A stretch of DNA of 64,000 nt from positions 1,360,983 to 1,424,982 of the forward strand of contig VZTJ01005306.1 in assembly GCA_013397795.1 (NCBI GenBank). The letters run 5' to 3'. Both the position numbers and the translations under genes were made by a program. The stretch is from Orthonyx spaldingii. Taxonomy: Eukaryota; Chordata; Aves; Passeriformes; Orthonychidae. The notes under the pieces were generated by a model. It made no database searches, was not told where the DNA came from, and was given only the letters and a program-made list of their open reading frames with translations. This document shows, piece by piece, positions 34,415-47,279 of the stretch (its first letter is position 1; every line of letters begins with the position of its first letter).

Positions 34415-36140
34415 TGTGTAAAGGCCTTTTCTTCCTCAGACTTCATGAATAAAATGTGGGAGAATTGCCTTCCAGAGAGACAAATCTGGGAGACTATTTC
34501 AATTTTCATTCTAGGACAGACAAGCTCTGCACCATTGTATGAATGAAATAAATGAGGAGTATTTAAAATAATATATTGAATTGTTAACACTGCTTCAAAT
34601 TAGTTGTTTTAGTTGTACCTAATCTAAAGAAAAAAAAATATTTTAAAAAGGCATTCTTTAACAAATTTGGAAAAGAAACCATTAAATAAAGTTGTCTTGA
34701 TAAATGAGTTCTTAAGGGTAAAAAGAGTTAAGGAACAATAATATGCACAAATACTAACTATCCCAAAATGGAAGAAGGCAAGGAAACACGGGGAGGAGAG
34801 CAATGTGACTAAGTCTTGAGATCTTCATTAAACTGAAACCTAAGCACAGATCTTAGAGAAAGTAGAAACAAGTTGCAAGTATCCATGAGGTTTATAAAAA
34901 AAGTAGCAGAAGCATGAGGAGATTTTGGTTAGAAAGGCTAAGATGGAAAACAAGATGCAAATAGTATGAGTCATCAAAACTGGTAGTCATAACTTTGTGG
35001 GTGGATTAGTATGATATTGTGGGTCTAATGTTCACTGGGGAGGGTGGATTGTAAACAGATGACACCAAGGAGGATGAAATGTTTAATGCATCTTTTTTGC
35101 TTCTGTCTTCCCCAAAAGGTTAGCTTGAGCTACTGACTAGAGTAGTCAATGTCAGTGAAGGCAGAATAAGAGAATCAGTTCCATTACCAAAATTTAGAAT
35201 GTAGTATTTTTTGATGAGCTTTAGGATATCTGCAATATCTTCATGGAGCTAGCAGTTACGGCAGAGACCCTCCTGGAGAAACAACTGGGGGTCAGTCAGC
35301 ACACCTAGAAGTGTCTTAGCAGCAGGAGATAGTTAGTGCTTAGCCTGAGCAAAGACTACATGTTTGAACTGAATCTAGGTCAAGGCATCAGCAGGAAATT
35401 TATACTAGTGATGGTTTACATAACTCAGAAGTTTTGAAAGCATCTCAGGGCAATTCATTGTCATCTCAAGGAGGGTCTATGACTGCACGTCAGTTTGAAA
35501 GAATACCCTGCAACATCTCAAATAGCAACAGATGTTACTAATCCTAAATTCCCACTGTGGTCAATGGAATATAAAATGCATTTCAGTTGCTCACACTTAA
35601 GCCTCTAGTACCACTTGTGGTCTTCAGGCTAACTAACAAGGACATGGGGCCTTCACTGATCTGGTATTATATCCCCAGTGGTTGTCTTGGAGACACTGCA
35701 TGACCTCAAATGATACTAGACACTTGTATGTGTAATTTAATCAAACTGGGGGTCTGTTTTTTCTGTGTTAAGAGCTTAGATACCTTCAAAACTTGTGGAA
35801 ACTTAGACGTAGATAAGAAGTTATGCTATTATACCCTTATAAACTTAACAAATATATATATATTTGACATATATTCTGCCCTGAGGTACAAGGAAAGACA
35901 GTGCAGTAGTGGTCATAGAACTTGTGGTGAAGAAGGGTGTATAGGAGAGGGATATAGATTTATATTGACAAAGAAAAGATTCTGAGTTAATAAACTATGT
36001 CAAACTTCTGACAGATAATGGACAGATGAATGAATCTGAGTTTAAAAAAAAAATCTGGCCCAACTCACTTAATTTTTTTTTTTACATCACAAGATTAGAG
36101 GCCCAAGTAATTTAGGAATTTAGTATGCTTTTAACTGTTA
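34415..36140. other. Unannotated stretch
   Basis: Nothing was recognised beyond a short (TA)n at about 35851-35863. Confidence 0.55.
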
Positions 36141-36145
36141 TAACT

Positions 36146-36211
36146 TCTTCTTTTCTTTCTTTCTTTCTCTCTCTTTTTTTTTTTTTTTTTTGTTTTTTTT
36201 TTTTTTTTTTA
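36146..36211. repeat. Pyrimidine-rich (CTTT/CT/T) low-complexity tract
   Basis: cttctcttttctttctttct, then ctctctc, then two long T-runs split by a single G. Confidence 0.93.
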
Positions 36212-36299
36212 ACAATCCAGGTAAAGAAGCAGATTTTTGTTGACTATTCTACAGAGGCCTTAAACAATGTTTGAAAAACTATGCCCAGAGAATTATTTG

Positions 36300-36880
36300 T
36301 GGTTCACTGCCAGAACAAAAAGATGTACAGAGTGGAGTTTCATTCGTTTTTTTCATTAACAACAGGGATGATGGAATCAAGAGCATATGATTAAATTTTC
36401 AGACAACACATAGCTGGGAGGGACTGTAGGCATACTGGAGGATAGGATGAGAATCAAAAATGATCTTGACAAATTGAAGAAATGGTCTGGAAAAAAAACA
36501 GATGCAGTTCAACAGAGATGAGTGCAAGGAACTACATTTAGACAGATATAATTAACAGCATAAGTGGGAAGAAAAACAAATGGTTGTGAAGAAATTAATT
36601 CCCTGTCTTTCCAGGGATTACAGTGGATCATAAACTGAACTTGAATCTTTAAAATCATCCTGTCATGAAAAAAAAAACAAACATCATATTCAAAGTATAA
36701 TCAAGAATGTAAGTGTGCAAGATGTGTTAAGCCTATTTACTTTACTCATTAGTGGGGCAACAGGTAGAGTACTGTCTGGGCAGGTCACCTTCAAAATGTA
36801 TGTCTGCCAAAGAGAGGAATTTTAACTTAAAGCAATCCCAGATGCAGATTGGAGATTTAGAAAAAAAGATCTCAAAGGAA
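36300..36880 (+). mobile_element. Very old CR1/L3-type LINE reverse transcriptase remnant
   Basis: The plus strand keeps the order of CR1-clade RT text. It runs from gatgatggaatcaagagcat and aattttcagacaacacatag (FADD-box region, read as F-Q-T-T or F-S-D-N across frames), through agctgggagggactgtaggc, aattgaagaaatggtctgga and cagttcaacagagatgagtg. It then reaches attacagtggatcataaact and ctgtctgggcaggtcacctt. Divergence is far higher than in the other CR1 copies, and it has many indels. Confidence 0.75.
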
Positions 36881-36954
36881 GCATTGAATAAAGTACAGTG
36901 AATAGGATACCATGGAGAATATGCCAAAAAATTCTTTTTTTAAAAAAGGTTATT

Positions 36955-38247
36955 GTTACAGAAAAATACATCATGCTGGGTCAAACAGACCAAGAGGCTG
37001 CTGAGGCTCTTAGAGCTCCATGCAATAGGTGCAACCAGTAGCAAAATGAGCTTGTGGCCCCAGCAGGCACAGACACACAGAGCACATATATACACCACAT
37101 ACACACTCACAGTTGTCCACACAGACCACAGATGCACAGAGCACTCCCACAGAGACAGACAGCAGCAGCAGCCTTATACTGCCCTCATCTCAGGCTGAAC
37201 AGGGTGGAGGTTTGCTAGTGAAAATATATTTATGCACATGAATATAAATATATATCTACATATGCATAGCACAGACCTTCCTCAGAAGCTGGGCTCTGAC
37301 ACTCAGTTTATCCAGTAGCTATGCCTGAATCCCAGTTTCCCTGGTTTCTAACACCTCCGCATACAAGCCCCTGACACTGCAGCCCCTCTCCATTTGCTGG
37401 CGCAGACCACCTCACTCATACACACATGATCACATTCTGTCACCCAGAGCTGGCCGGGACTCCCCTGGTGCCCAGTAATCAAGTTCCCCAGATACAGACA
37501 TACACACCTGCAGGCCTTGCCCCTAGAGACTCCAGATCCTATAGTCTCTCTAGAAACTGCTAGCACTCCCCTGGTTTCCCAAAGTCTGGAAAAGTCCCAT
37601 TTTCTCCTGGGTTCTCACCCATGAAGAGCCCCCTTCCCTCCAGATCCCTGAACTGTCACCTTCTCGCTGGTTCATCTGACTCAATTTTCACTAGTGATCA
37701 CACACACTCCTACACCAAGGGTAACTCCAGGTGCTGCATTGTGGACACATGGGCCTCTGACTCAAGTTCCACACCAGGACTAGCACTTGGATTTCACTCA
37801 ATTTGTTCTCCCCAGTCCAGTTGCTGGCACCCAGGCAAATGCACTCTCTGACCTGTGATCCCACACCTACTGCTGGCATTCAGATCCCATCCCACAGATA
37901 TGTACACAGAAGAGGGAGTCCCTCCCACAGAAAAAATAGCTAAAAATTGTGCTGAGCAGATGCAGGGTATGGCCAGACAAATTATTTTTATTATATAGCC
38001 TGAGCAACAAGCTATTTACATTCAACTAGCCTTTTATATATCCTTATGTTTTTCCAACCTTGTTCCTACTCAGATCATCTGGATTCCCTTCAACACTTTT
38101 GGTTCTTCCCTAAACATCCCGTTATGAGTCTTGAACAATCCCCAAATGTTCTTCCCCTGCATCCCATAAAGTGTTCTTTATACCTAGGCAGTCACCCCAC
38201 TCAGTCCAAAAAGTGCTCCAGCACTGACTCATTGTGATGAGTCCACA
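36955..38247 (-). mobile_element. C-rich region, probable unclassified LTR (minus)
   Basis: On the minus strand the element would start TGTGGACTCATCACAATGAG at 38247. The 37000-37960 part is C-rich and contrasts with the AT-rich flanks. The phrases 'gctgg...' and '...gatcacac' recur about 37397, 37664 and 37818, suggesting internal decayed repeats. The homologous copy at 38248-38445 begins with a similar TGTG terminus, which supports a real element end at 38247. The left end is not defined and the family is not recognised. No coding frame is supported. Confidence 0.5.
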
Positions 38248-38283
38248 TGTGACACCCATCACAGTGAGTCAATGCTGGAGCAT
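38213..38283. repeat. Core of imperfect inverted repeat (foldback)
   Basis: The left arm 38213-38239 and right arm 38257-38283 are complementary at about 24 of 27 positions. They are separated by 17 bases that contain the palindrome cacatgtg (38244-38251). This is the centre of the longer foldback described for the two flanking element copies. Confidence 0.93.
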
Positions 38284-38445
38284 TGGACACATTATGGGAT
38301 GCAAATAAAGTGATAAAAAGGGTACCTGTGGGACGGGGTCTGAGTGTCAGCAACAGGTGTGGGACCATAGGCTGGTGTGTGCATGTGCCTGGGTAATTGG
38401 ACTGGAGAGATCAGAGTACATTCTTGGATTGAATGGCTAGCCTGA
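38248..38445 (+). mobile_element. Second, partial copy of the same element, head-to-head
   Basis: It starts TGTGACACCCATCACAGTGA at the exact junction. The reverse complement of this segment matches 38159-38247, and then, after skipping about 250 bases, 37812-37905. Shared blocks are gcatcccata, agtgctccagcactgact (mismatched), tcccacacct and the following gct-cattcagatccc. An AATAAA is at 38304-38309. Confidence 0.6.
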
Positions 38446-38449
38446 ATCG

Positions 38450-39190
38450 ATTTTTTTTTATTCAGGATGTGGTGATATCATTCACAACGGTTTAGGACGT
38501 CTCCCATTGGTGAACACTTTACTAGAAGTGTAAACAGCAAACGGTCACAGGAAATCTCAGGTTGCCAGCAAAGCCTAGAATATTCAATGGAGATACCAAC
38601 TAAATTAAAGAGTGAAATGCTCATGATTCTTCCTGAATGTGAACAACTGACCAGCAGTCAGATGAAAGAAGAAAAAAGTGCTGGTGGCAATCTTTTACGT
38701 GTTCAATAACTTTGTACAGCTAGAGCTGTAATGGATTTCAGCAGAATTAATCCCTAGATCGTCAAGATTCTTTCAGGTTACATATTACAAGGGAAACTTT
38801 CAAAAGCAAGTTCCTTGTAGTTACTAATGCCAGCACATAACTTTTTCCAACAGCTTAGTGCTACTTTTCAGCTCGTTGAACAGAGAGTTGTAAAATTTCT
38901 GTTTATGTAAACAATACTTACCCAGTTAATAGTCTGTTCATAGTAATAACAATTTGCCCCAATTCTACATTTTCCATCTCCATGGAAAGAAATCTAGTGA
39001 AATAATTCCGATTAGGTCATTCAGTTTTTTGCTTGTACATGCAAAGTATGCATTAAGTAGTCAACATTAAGAGAAGACATCAGGATAACCCCTGAAAATG
39101 CTTAGAAAAATATCATTATCTGTGGTAGCCATTCATGGAATTACAGGTTTTTTTCTACTTAAAGTGGAAAAATAATACAGTCTGGCTAAG
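38450..39190. other. Unannotated stretch
   Basis: No gene or repeat was recognised. Confidence 0.55.
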
Positions 39191-39198
39191 TTTAGGGT

Positions 39199-39252
39199 TT
39201 GGTTTTTTTGTTTGGTTTTTTTTTTTTTTTTTTTGCATTGCATTGCATTGCA
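39199..39252. repeat. T-rich tract ending in (TTGCA)n
   Basis: ggtttttttgtttgg is followed by a T-run and then four ttgca units at 39233-39252. Confidence 0.93.
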
Positions 39253-39259
39253 CTTTTAC

Positions 39260-41275
39260 ATAATTAGCATTATATATAGTTATAAGAACAGAATAATCTT
39301 TCCTGTAACTTGTCCTTACTTTGCTTAGATGTAATACTTGTTTGGAATTTTAATTGTTGCATAATTTTTCTGCATATGAAAAAGAAATATTTGTAGTGTG
39401 AGGATAACCTAACAGTTAGAGATGGAATCCTCTGAGATCATTGATTTCATTTCTGAATTCTGCAGACGAATCACATTAGAGCATTTGCTTCAGATTCCCT
39501 TCATGTGATGAAAATTTATTAATATTTACCAGTGTTGGTGTGTAGCAAAATTATTTAATATTTATGTAGTAATTTGAGATAGTGTCATGGTGTGCACTGT
39601 TTAGTAAGTGTTTTAGTTTTTACAAGAGACAAATTACTTTTTATTGTATTTGTGGAATCTGTTCCACCAGTTTGAGATTTGTACTGGTCCACTTAAAAGA
39701 GCACAAGTACTGACATAGCTTTTTATGTAAATGTATTTGAAAATGTTTATGAATTTCATAAAGTTTACTATAATCCACAACAGATTTTTCACCTCTGCTG
39801 GTGTTCTTAACAGAGACCTTCATTTAAAGTTCTCTCTACAAAGAGCAGACTGCAGAGAACAGATTAATAAAGTTTCAGTTTGAGCTCCTAGACATTATCA
39901 TTTAATATTTTGTTATAATCTAAGTTACTACAAGTAATTTAAGAATTCAGAGTATGTAATAAAGTTCACTCTTATTTTCACCCCTTTCTCCAGGAAAACC
40001 ATTCAGCATCAAGTTAAAGAAAGAACAGGATGTGAAATAAATAGTAAATCAGTCTATGAAAGTTCAGGACAAATTCATCTAAGATATAATGTTTGATTAA
40101 TCATTGAGTTTAGAAACTTACTTAAGTAACCTTAACTAAATACCATTGCTGTTCTATGCAGGAAAACACTGCTGGTTTTTTTCACAAAAGACAGTCTAAA
40201 ATCTAGGTGCTCTAAAGGAATCACACAGGACCACAACGCACCTAAGTACTTAAAAAAATATGCCAAGATATAATGCTTTGTTTTCCATAATAAGCTAATA
40301 TATGCAAAATTGGAGAAAAAAGTGAAGAGACAAGGAGATAAAGAAATTAATTAAGAGTTAAAGAAATTAATTTACATTTACCATGTGAGTTCATTGTATT
40401 ACTGCTATTATTAGCAGAAAAAAAAATTAACTTTGAAAATAATGTTAAGCAACAGGAAAGAACATTTTACCTATATCAGGAATATTTCATTATTTATGTA
40501 AATTGAGCATCTTGCTAAAGAAGTTCACAGGACAGGAAAGAGTTGATGCAACACACACAGGAAAAATGACCTGTCATTTTTTTCAGCAACTGAATAATTT
40601 TAATAATTACAAAATATCATTAACAAAAAGTTGTTTGGTGCTGGTTCCTTTTTGGATCATTCTGCCAAAAAAATGAAAGCTAATAAATTCTCTGTGTCTA
40701 CCGGGGGAAAAAAAAAATTAAGGACAGAAAGCCATAAGCTAAAATGTCAGCTGATCCTGACTTGGGGCAGAATGGTTTGACTGAATAACCCTATGTGGTT
40801 CATCCCAGTCATATATCATATAAGTACATAACTAGAAATTGGCAAATGTTTTGAAAAATGCTAAGCTGAAGTAAACAGAGCAGTCACCTATCTTCCATTG
40901 TGCATCCCTGGAGCTGTATGCATTTGTGATAGTTCTGTGACACATAACAGTCTTGCACCTGCCCAGCTCTTTTGCTCTTACTGATGTCAAAGTGCATTAT
41001 AAAGAAAGCCAAATATATTGTCCTGATTTCTCAGACTGTGTGACAGAGTCAATTAAAGGTTAATAGAGTTCTCCTAGGTCTGGCAGGAAGTTAGTGGCAT
41101 AGGAACATAACCAAAATTTGATGATTCCCAGTTTAGACACAAGCATATCATACCTAGCGGTGTTCACAGTATTTTGAAAAGAAACCTCACGTTGCACGTA
41201 CCTCATGAATATAGTTAGTCACTGGAAAAATGTAACTAACATATCGGTATGGCATGCTGGAATATTTAAGTTTGC
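39260..41275. other. Unannotated AT-rich stretch
   Basis: No gene or transposon was recognised. Confidence 0.55.
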
Positions 41276-41280
41276 CCAAC

Positions 41281-41330
41281 CACAGAATGGTTTAGGCTGG
41301 ACCTTAAGTATAATCTAATTCCAGATTTAT
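41281..41330 (-). mobile_element. CR1 LINE 3'-end remnant
   Basis: The forward text cacagaatggtttaggctgg, accttaagtataatctaatt, ccag is the complement of the last ~50 bases of CR1. It is heavily truncated and eroded. Confidence 0.72.
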
Positions 41331-41334
41331 CCAT

Positions 41335-43040
41335 TTTTCAGTGTTTTTGGAGCTATCCTGCATCAAAAAGAGTCTCAAAATGGAATAAAGATCACACCAG
41401 TTTCCTCCAATATTTTTTTTTTTTTCATTCTATTATTCCACAGAAAGAAAGAGATGGAGAGTTCCCCATACTTAAACACAATATGTTTGTGTGTGAATGT
41501 GTTGTGGTTTTTTATTTTTATGTTATTTCCATGCAGTATAACTAACCCAATCTTTTACTGTGATTTCTTTAGTTAAGTGGTACAATCTGTAGGGAAAACT
41601 TTCACAGCAGCTGTTCCCCTCCATAAAGCCAGATTCACATCTTAAAGCTTTTCTTCCACAGATTAAATAGGAAGAGCATATGAGGCATTTCTCTTACCAT
41701 AGTTATATATTTATAGATGCATTTTGATGGTATGTTTATGCCACAATATATATACCTACATATTTAAAGGACAGCCTTGAAAAAAAAAAAGAAAAACAAA
41801 CACAATTCAAGATTCTTAGAAGCATTAACATACTGTCGTGACTGGAAGTTCTAGTGATTTCAGTGTCATAAAAATTATGATGTGCTTTACATCTTTGGAC
41901 ATTCATAATTTCAAAGCCTGAGTACATTCAGTGCAAAACCTGAGTACATTCAATGTCACTTTTGGCAGGCTGCACACCCTGCTGGTGTAGGTCTAGCCTC
42001 TGTGGGCCAAAGCCCCTGATTCCATTTTCTGCCTCACAATGAATATCTCTAAAACTGAGACATATTGGAGATTACTTAAATTCTAACTCCTAGTTCTTCT
42101 GCTGAAATGAAAAAAAAATTAACTCCTAAATAATATTAAATTTACATGGTTTTGGAGGCACGGATGGCTTTTCATCTTTTGATAGAGGCTGAGCATCTGA
42201 TTTTATGTGTACCCACACAAACAGGCATTTGGAAAACCAAAAAAATTACAATTACTCCAATAGGAGTTTCCTAAGAATTACAGCTTTTGAAATTTTAGCA
42301 CCCAAGAAGATAGCCTAAAGTGCTTACCAGCATCCTTGCTTGGTATGTGGTAGCAGAGTTTAATTTTTTAAAAATTTATAATAAAACAAATTATCACAAA
42401 CTGTTTTGCTTTGTATAGCAAAGAGCAAATGTAAGCTGTTACAAGTAGGAAACGGACTACAAACCTTTCATTTCAGACAAGGAAAAATGCCAGTCAGGTA
42501 GGTAGGCTTCAGCAAAGAACAATCACAAAACTGTAGTAAACAAGATGTGGGACCTGACAGATGGTACAAAACATTTTGCATGCCCTGGCATGAAATACTT
42601 TTTTTCCTTCTTGAATTAACTGTAATGCCTTTATTTCTGTATCCAATTCCTGGAATAATAATTTTGGATATAAAAGGTTCAAATTTATGTTCCTTGTCCA
42701 CATCAAGCAAAAAAAGATTTAGCTGTTCCCTTCTGTTTCCCTGTATTCCATCAGACTACTGTTGAATCTTCAGCACTCAGTCAGACTACTGGCTATTTTA
42801 ACCCTCCTAATCTAGTTTTGTTCAGAAATTGTGCCTGCAACTCTGCAACATAACTTTCCCTAATTCCATTTCTATTGAAATTAATACATTGTGTTTCAAT
42901 ACTATAATCACACTTCTCTGAAGAAACTTTAATGATTGAGTCAGGTTATTATACATTTATCTCAAAATACTTATTTCAATATATTCCCCTCTTACTCACC
43001 TTCTCTTTTTCAGTCATACATTCTGATTTTTAGTCATACA
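41335..43040. other. Unannotated AT-rich stretch with a short tandem duplication
   Basis: A 22-bp unit starting cctgagtacattcagtgcaa (41917-41938) is repeated in part with one mismatch at 41939-41955. No gene was recognised. Confidence 0.55.
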
Positions 43041-43047
43041 AAAAAGA

Positions 43048-43082
43048 ATTAACAAATATTACAGATACTGATATTTGTTAAT
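43048..43082. repeat. Perfect 12-bp inverted repeat (hairpin)
   Basis: attaacaaatat (43048-43059) and atatttgttaat (43071-43082) are exact complements, with an 11-base loop. Confidence 0.93.
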
Positions 43083-43089
43083 ATACAAA

Positions 43090-46000
43090 TAGTACAGATG
43101 AATGAATACCATGAAAGTAGAGTTAAGACACTTCTGCGCTGATAACAGAAATACTTAATGGGCTTTGAAACATTCATGAAACAGTGTCAAAAAATCTCCA
43201 AAAATTTGACAGGATAATCAAGTCATTATAATAACCTGTGTTAAGAAGAGTCTTGTCAATGTCTGTTATGATACAAATAACATCATAAAATTACATGCCA
43301 TCTTCATATGTGTTTGCTTTTATATGTGTGCTTTTGTGCGTATTATGAAAAAATAATATTACTTTGGAGAGAAGAACTGTTAAATTAAGGAAATATTGAA
43401 TTAAACCATGGCCAATCCTTCAATTTATTTTTAAAGGGAAATTGTGCCAAGCGGCAAACAACACAGTTTGAAGGTCATAACTGTAGTGACATCTCTGTGA
43501 AAAAAACATGTTGCATTTACTTTTCCCTTCTAATAGTGTTTCTAACAGCCAATGCTGTTGCAAAGTAATATTTATGGTGTCAAACTCTGTCTCTTCTATT
43601 CCTTCATTCATTATTGCCACTCATTGTCATTACTTTCTTTTTTCCTCCAGCAGCACTAACCTTGCCTCTGTCTGTAAAAGCACAGACTACTTTAGCTTGT
43701 AGACAATAATGAGTAGTTTCAGTGCACTCTTAGAATTTAGATCATTATCTAGCACATATTTCCCATTCCTCTGCTTTAATTTTTAAGATATTTGTGCACA
43801 TTTTTCTCTGATACTTTCCCTGCAGTACAATAGCATCCCCCACTATAGACGTCTTTCCTGAATGTATCAATGTAACTTTTTCTGAAAAACACTTTTTAAA
43901 GAAATTTCAGCAAATCTGGGTTGCCAAGTCCAGATGATTGATCACTTAAAGCCTGAAACTGCATCAGTGCTGTTTTCTGACCATTTTTTCAGGTTTCTTA
44001 TCCTTTCCAACCTCTCAAGAAAGAGTATATAATTTCTTTCCAGAATGACTATCAATTTTTCTGATCTCACATAATAAACTTTGTCCCATAACCACTTACC
44101 TTGTTTATGCACTCCTGGCATCTTACTCACTGATATCACCTTTTCAGTTCTACTGTTTCATTTCTCCAAACTTCTTCCTTTTGTGCCACCAGACATTGAA
44201 TAATTTTCTACTTTTTAAACCTTATCTTCAACCTTGCCTCCTCTGAGATTTTGTTGTGCTTTATCTTTAGAACAGTTTCATTAAAATTGTGTTATATTTT
44301 TCTTTTCCTTTCTTTTCTTCTTCACTGTGACTGGAAGCATCTAACACAACTGGCTAAAACTGTGCCATCTATCATGGCAGAAAATATTGGGCAAATTTCT
44401 CACATAGCTATATCTGCATATATTTTGAATGGAGACAAAATCTCTACCAATTTGTTCAGTATTCTGAGACACATTCTTTTCTGTCACAACAAATTTGTAC
44501 ATTTTGTCAAGATGATCCTTCAAGATACCTGGATGTATTTTCCTCAGTGTCAACTATTCACTTGTCAGTATGAATATTTTTCATCAGGTGTGTACATTTC
44601 ACTTTGAAAAGCATGTCAAAGCTTGTGAAATTTATTTTTGGATCATGAGCTTTGTCTGTCACTGTGGCTAAAGTTTATTTAGTGATGCCAACATAAAATC
44701 AAACAAATAAAATGAGAAAAATATCCAGTGATGTTCAAATCACTTTAAGTGATAATTAGTTCTCACCGTGTTCATTTTTCCTTTGAATTTAATTTCTGTG
44801 GATGGTTACAGCTAAGAATTATGACTTAAATTTCATATGTTGAATATTCAACAGCAAGAAACATTATACACAAAAATGTATCATATTTCAAATAATTAAT
44901 AAATACTGTCTGAAAACACCTGTCAGTCTTGGGTCATTTAAAGGCTAATAGTTGCCTGGAGCCAGTGCTACAGCTAGCTGTCAAAACAGAACAGTTGTAG
45001 TATAATGTCACCCTCTTTTCTGGATGACCACCACTACATGTGCAAACATGTAAAATGTTATGCTAATTGAAGACTACATGTGTTTGTTTCCTTCTTAGAG
45101 TTATGCTTATCACAGGTAAAACAATTTACCTCTTACTATATGCAGAGATCTGCCCTTACTTGCTTCCACTCTTTACCTCAATTTTATTTTTCTTACTAAA
45201 AATCTATGCCTTTCTTTATGAAAACCGACTCAATATAACTATTTATAAAGTTTGCTTTTGTGATTTTTAATCTTTTTCTCCCACTAGCTCGTCTTCTTGT
45301 AAAAGAAAAAATTCAATATTTAAACAAAAATCTTTGTTCTTTGGTATCTTCATGCTCCCTGAACTTTATCTCCTCAGTGTTATCCAATTTAAAAGTAGAT
45401 ACTTTACTTCTGAGCTTATGATGTGCCTACTGAGATAAAAATAATCCCACTCTAGTTCTATGAATAAACATTTAGCCGATTTCTTCTACTTATCTTTTGC
45501 AATCTGTGAGAAAGATCATGAAAAAAACTAAATGACAGGTCTATGAAAAAAATCATCATAAAAAATTAGTCTCCTCAAAGATTTATCCAAATGTTTTGTT
45601 TGCAGGGTGCTGTACTCAATTGAAACCTCACACAGATGAGGTGTGCAAAGCACCAGTGTCTTCAGCTGTGAAACAAAGCCCCAAAGCATTGCTTAGTTAG
45701 GATTCATTAAAGTGGTGCTAGCAGAGATTGATTCAGTTCAGCTGAAAATGTCTCTGGAGGCTGAAACTTCGCAGATTTTTTTCTGTACACTAGTTTGCAC
45801 TATGATTCTCTTAGAAGTCTTAAAATTCTAAGTTTTGGGAAACAAATTGTCTCCCTGTTCAGAGCACTCAACCTCTTGGCCAGACAGACGCGTTTTCCTT
45901 TTTCATCCTTGTATGATTTCTCAAGGATCCAGATGGGGCAAGAAAGGCACACAAAAATGGCTTGGCTCATTCTGTAGCTTGCAGTATGGAAGGCTCCTCA

Positions 46001-46460
46001 AAAATTGGAGCAGTCAATATCTTTTAATAATGTGGTTGTAGTATTTAAATTCTCCCATTCATCTATTAAAAGTATTTCTATATAACCTTCAGTGCTTTTG
46101 CCTCTATATAAGAAATGTGCTATGGTTATATGCTCTGTTTCAGTTGCATACATTGCTGTATTTCGTTATAGCGCAGCGTATGAGAAGAGTTTTTAATCAC
46201 AGTTATGAACAGTTTTATTCTCCCAAATCCCATCTTTCAGATGCTTAAGAGAGAAAAGCATATCCCACTTCCACAAGGGATTGGGAGGAATATTCTTTCT
46301 CCACCTATTCCAAGCCTAATAGATTCAATGTCTTTCCAGCAGGATTCAGGTATCTAATACAATTTTTTTTCTAGTGGTCTCTAGTGCTACCTCTATTTTT
46401 TTTATGCCTATTTTTTAAAGTTTCTTCAATACTGCATATAAGGAAATTAGTAGTTGAGGT
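43090..46460. other. Unannotated T-rich stretch
   Basis: No gene or repeat was recognised. A 118-codon plus frame (44251-44607) and overlapping minus frames were read. None shows a domain, and the hydrophobic start of the plus frame follows the T-rich composition. Confidence 0.5.
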
Positions 46461-46467
46461 TTTAAGC

Positions 46468-47272
46468 TGTAGTGGGTTGACCCTGGTTGGATACCAGGCA
46501 CCCACCGACGCTGCTCTATCACTCCCCTCCACAAGTAGGCAGAGGACAGAAAACACAACAAAAGTTTTCTGTGTTGACAGAGAGAGAATGCTCACTGAAT
46601 ACTGTCAGGGTCAAAACAGACTCAACAACATAAGTCCACCCCATGGGCAGCAGCTCTCCACAAACTGCTCCAGTGTGGGTCACTCTTCCATGGGGTGCAG
46701 TCCTTCAAGCACAGTCTGCTCCAGGGTGGGTTCCCCACAGGGTAACAGGTCCTACCAGCAAAACTGCTCCAGCATGGGCTCCTCTCTCCGTGGGTCTGCT
46801 GGTCCCTGCCAGAAGCCTATTCCAGCACAGGCCTCCCATGATTTCACAGCCTCTTCTCAGCCGTGGGTCTCCTTCATGGGCTGCAGTTAGATCTCACTCC
46901 CCCATGGTCCTCCAAGGGCTGCAGGGGCACAGCTGCCTCACCATGGCCTGCACCACAGCCTGCAGGGGAATCTCAGCCCCAGCACCTGGAGCACCTCCTT
47001 CCCCTACTTCTGCACTGACCTTGGAGTTTGCAGAGCTGTTCCTCTTGCATATTTGCACGCCACTCTTCTGTGTAATATTTTTTTCCTTCTAAAGTATGTT
47101 ATCACAGAGGTGTTACCACCATTTCTGATTGGTCAGCCTTGGCCAGTGGCAACATCTGTCCTGGAGCTGGCTGGCATTGACTCTGCTGGACATGGAGAAA
47201 GCTTCTGACAGCTTCTCACAGAAGTCATCCCTGTAGTTCCTCCTGCTACAAAAACTATGCAAACCCAATACA
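46468..47272 (-). mobile_element. ERVL-like solo LTR (same family), internally deleted
   Basis: The minus strand starts TGTATTGGGTTTGCATAG at 47272 and ends ...CCAGGGTCAACCCACTACA at 46468, giving TG...CA ends. The blocks match the plus copy at 52597-53671 in order. However, the segment equivalent to about 53330-53500 of that copy, including its AATAAA, is missing here, so this copy is about 805 bp instead of 1075 bp. The flanks taagc (46463-46467) and caagc (47273-47277) form a 5-bp target duplication with one mismatch. Confidence 0.9.
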
Positions 47273-47279
47273 CAAGCCT

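Noticed and set aside
44251..44607. 118-codon plus frame with a hydrophobic start
   Set aside because: The hydrophobic residues follow from T-rich codons (TTT, CTT). There is no domain, the minus strand is also open over much of it, and there is no start or splice context.
46384..47092. 168- and 149-codon plus-strand frames
   Set aside because: They lie within the minus-strand LTR at 46468-47272, antisense to it.
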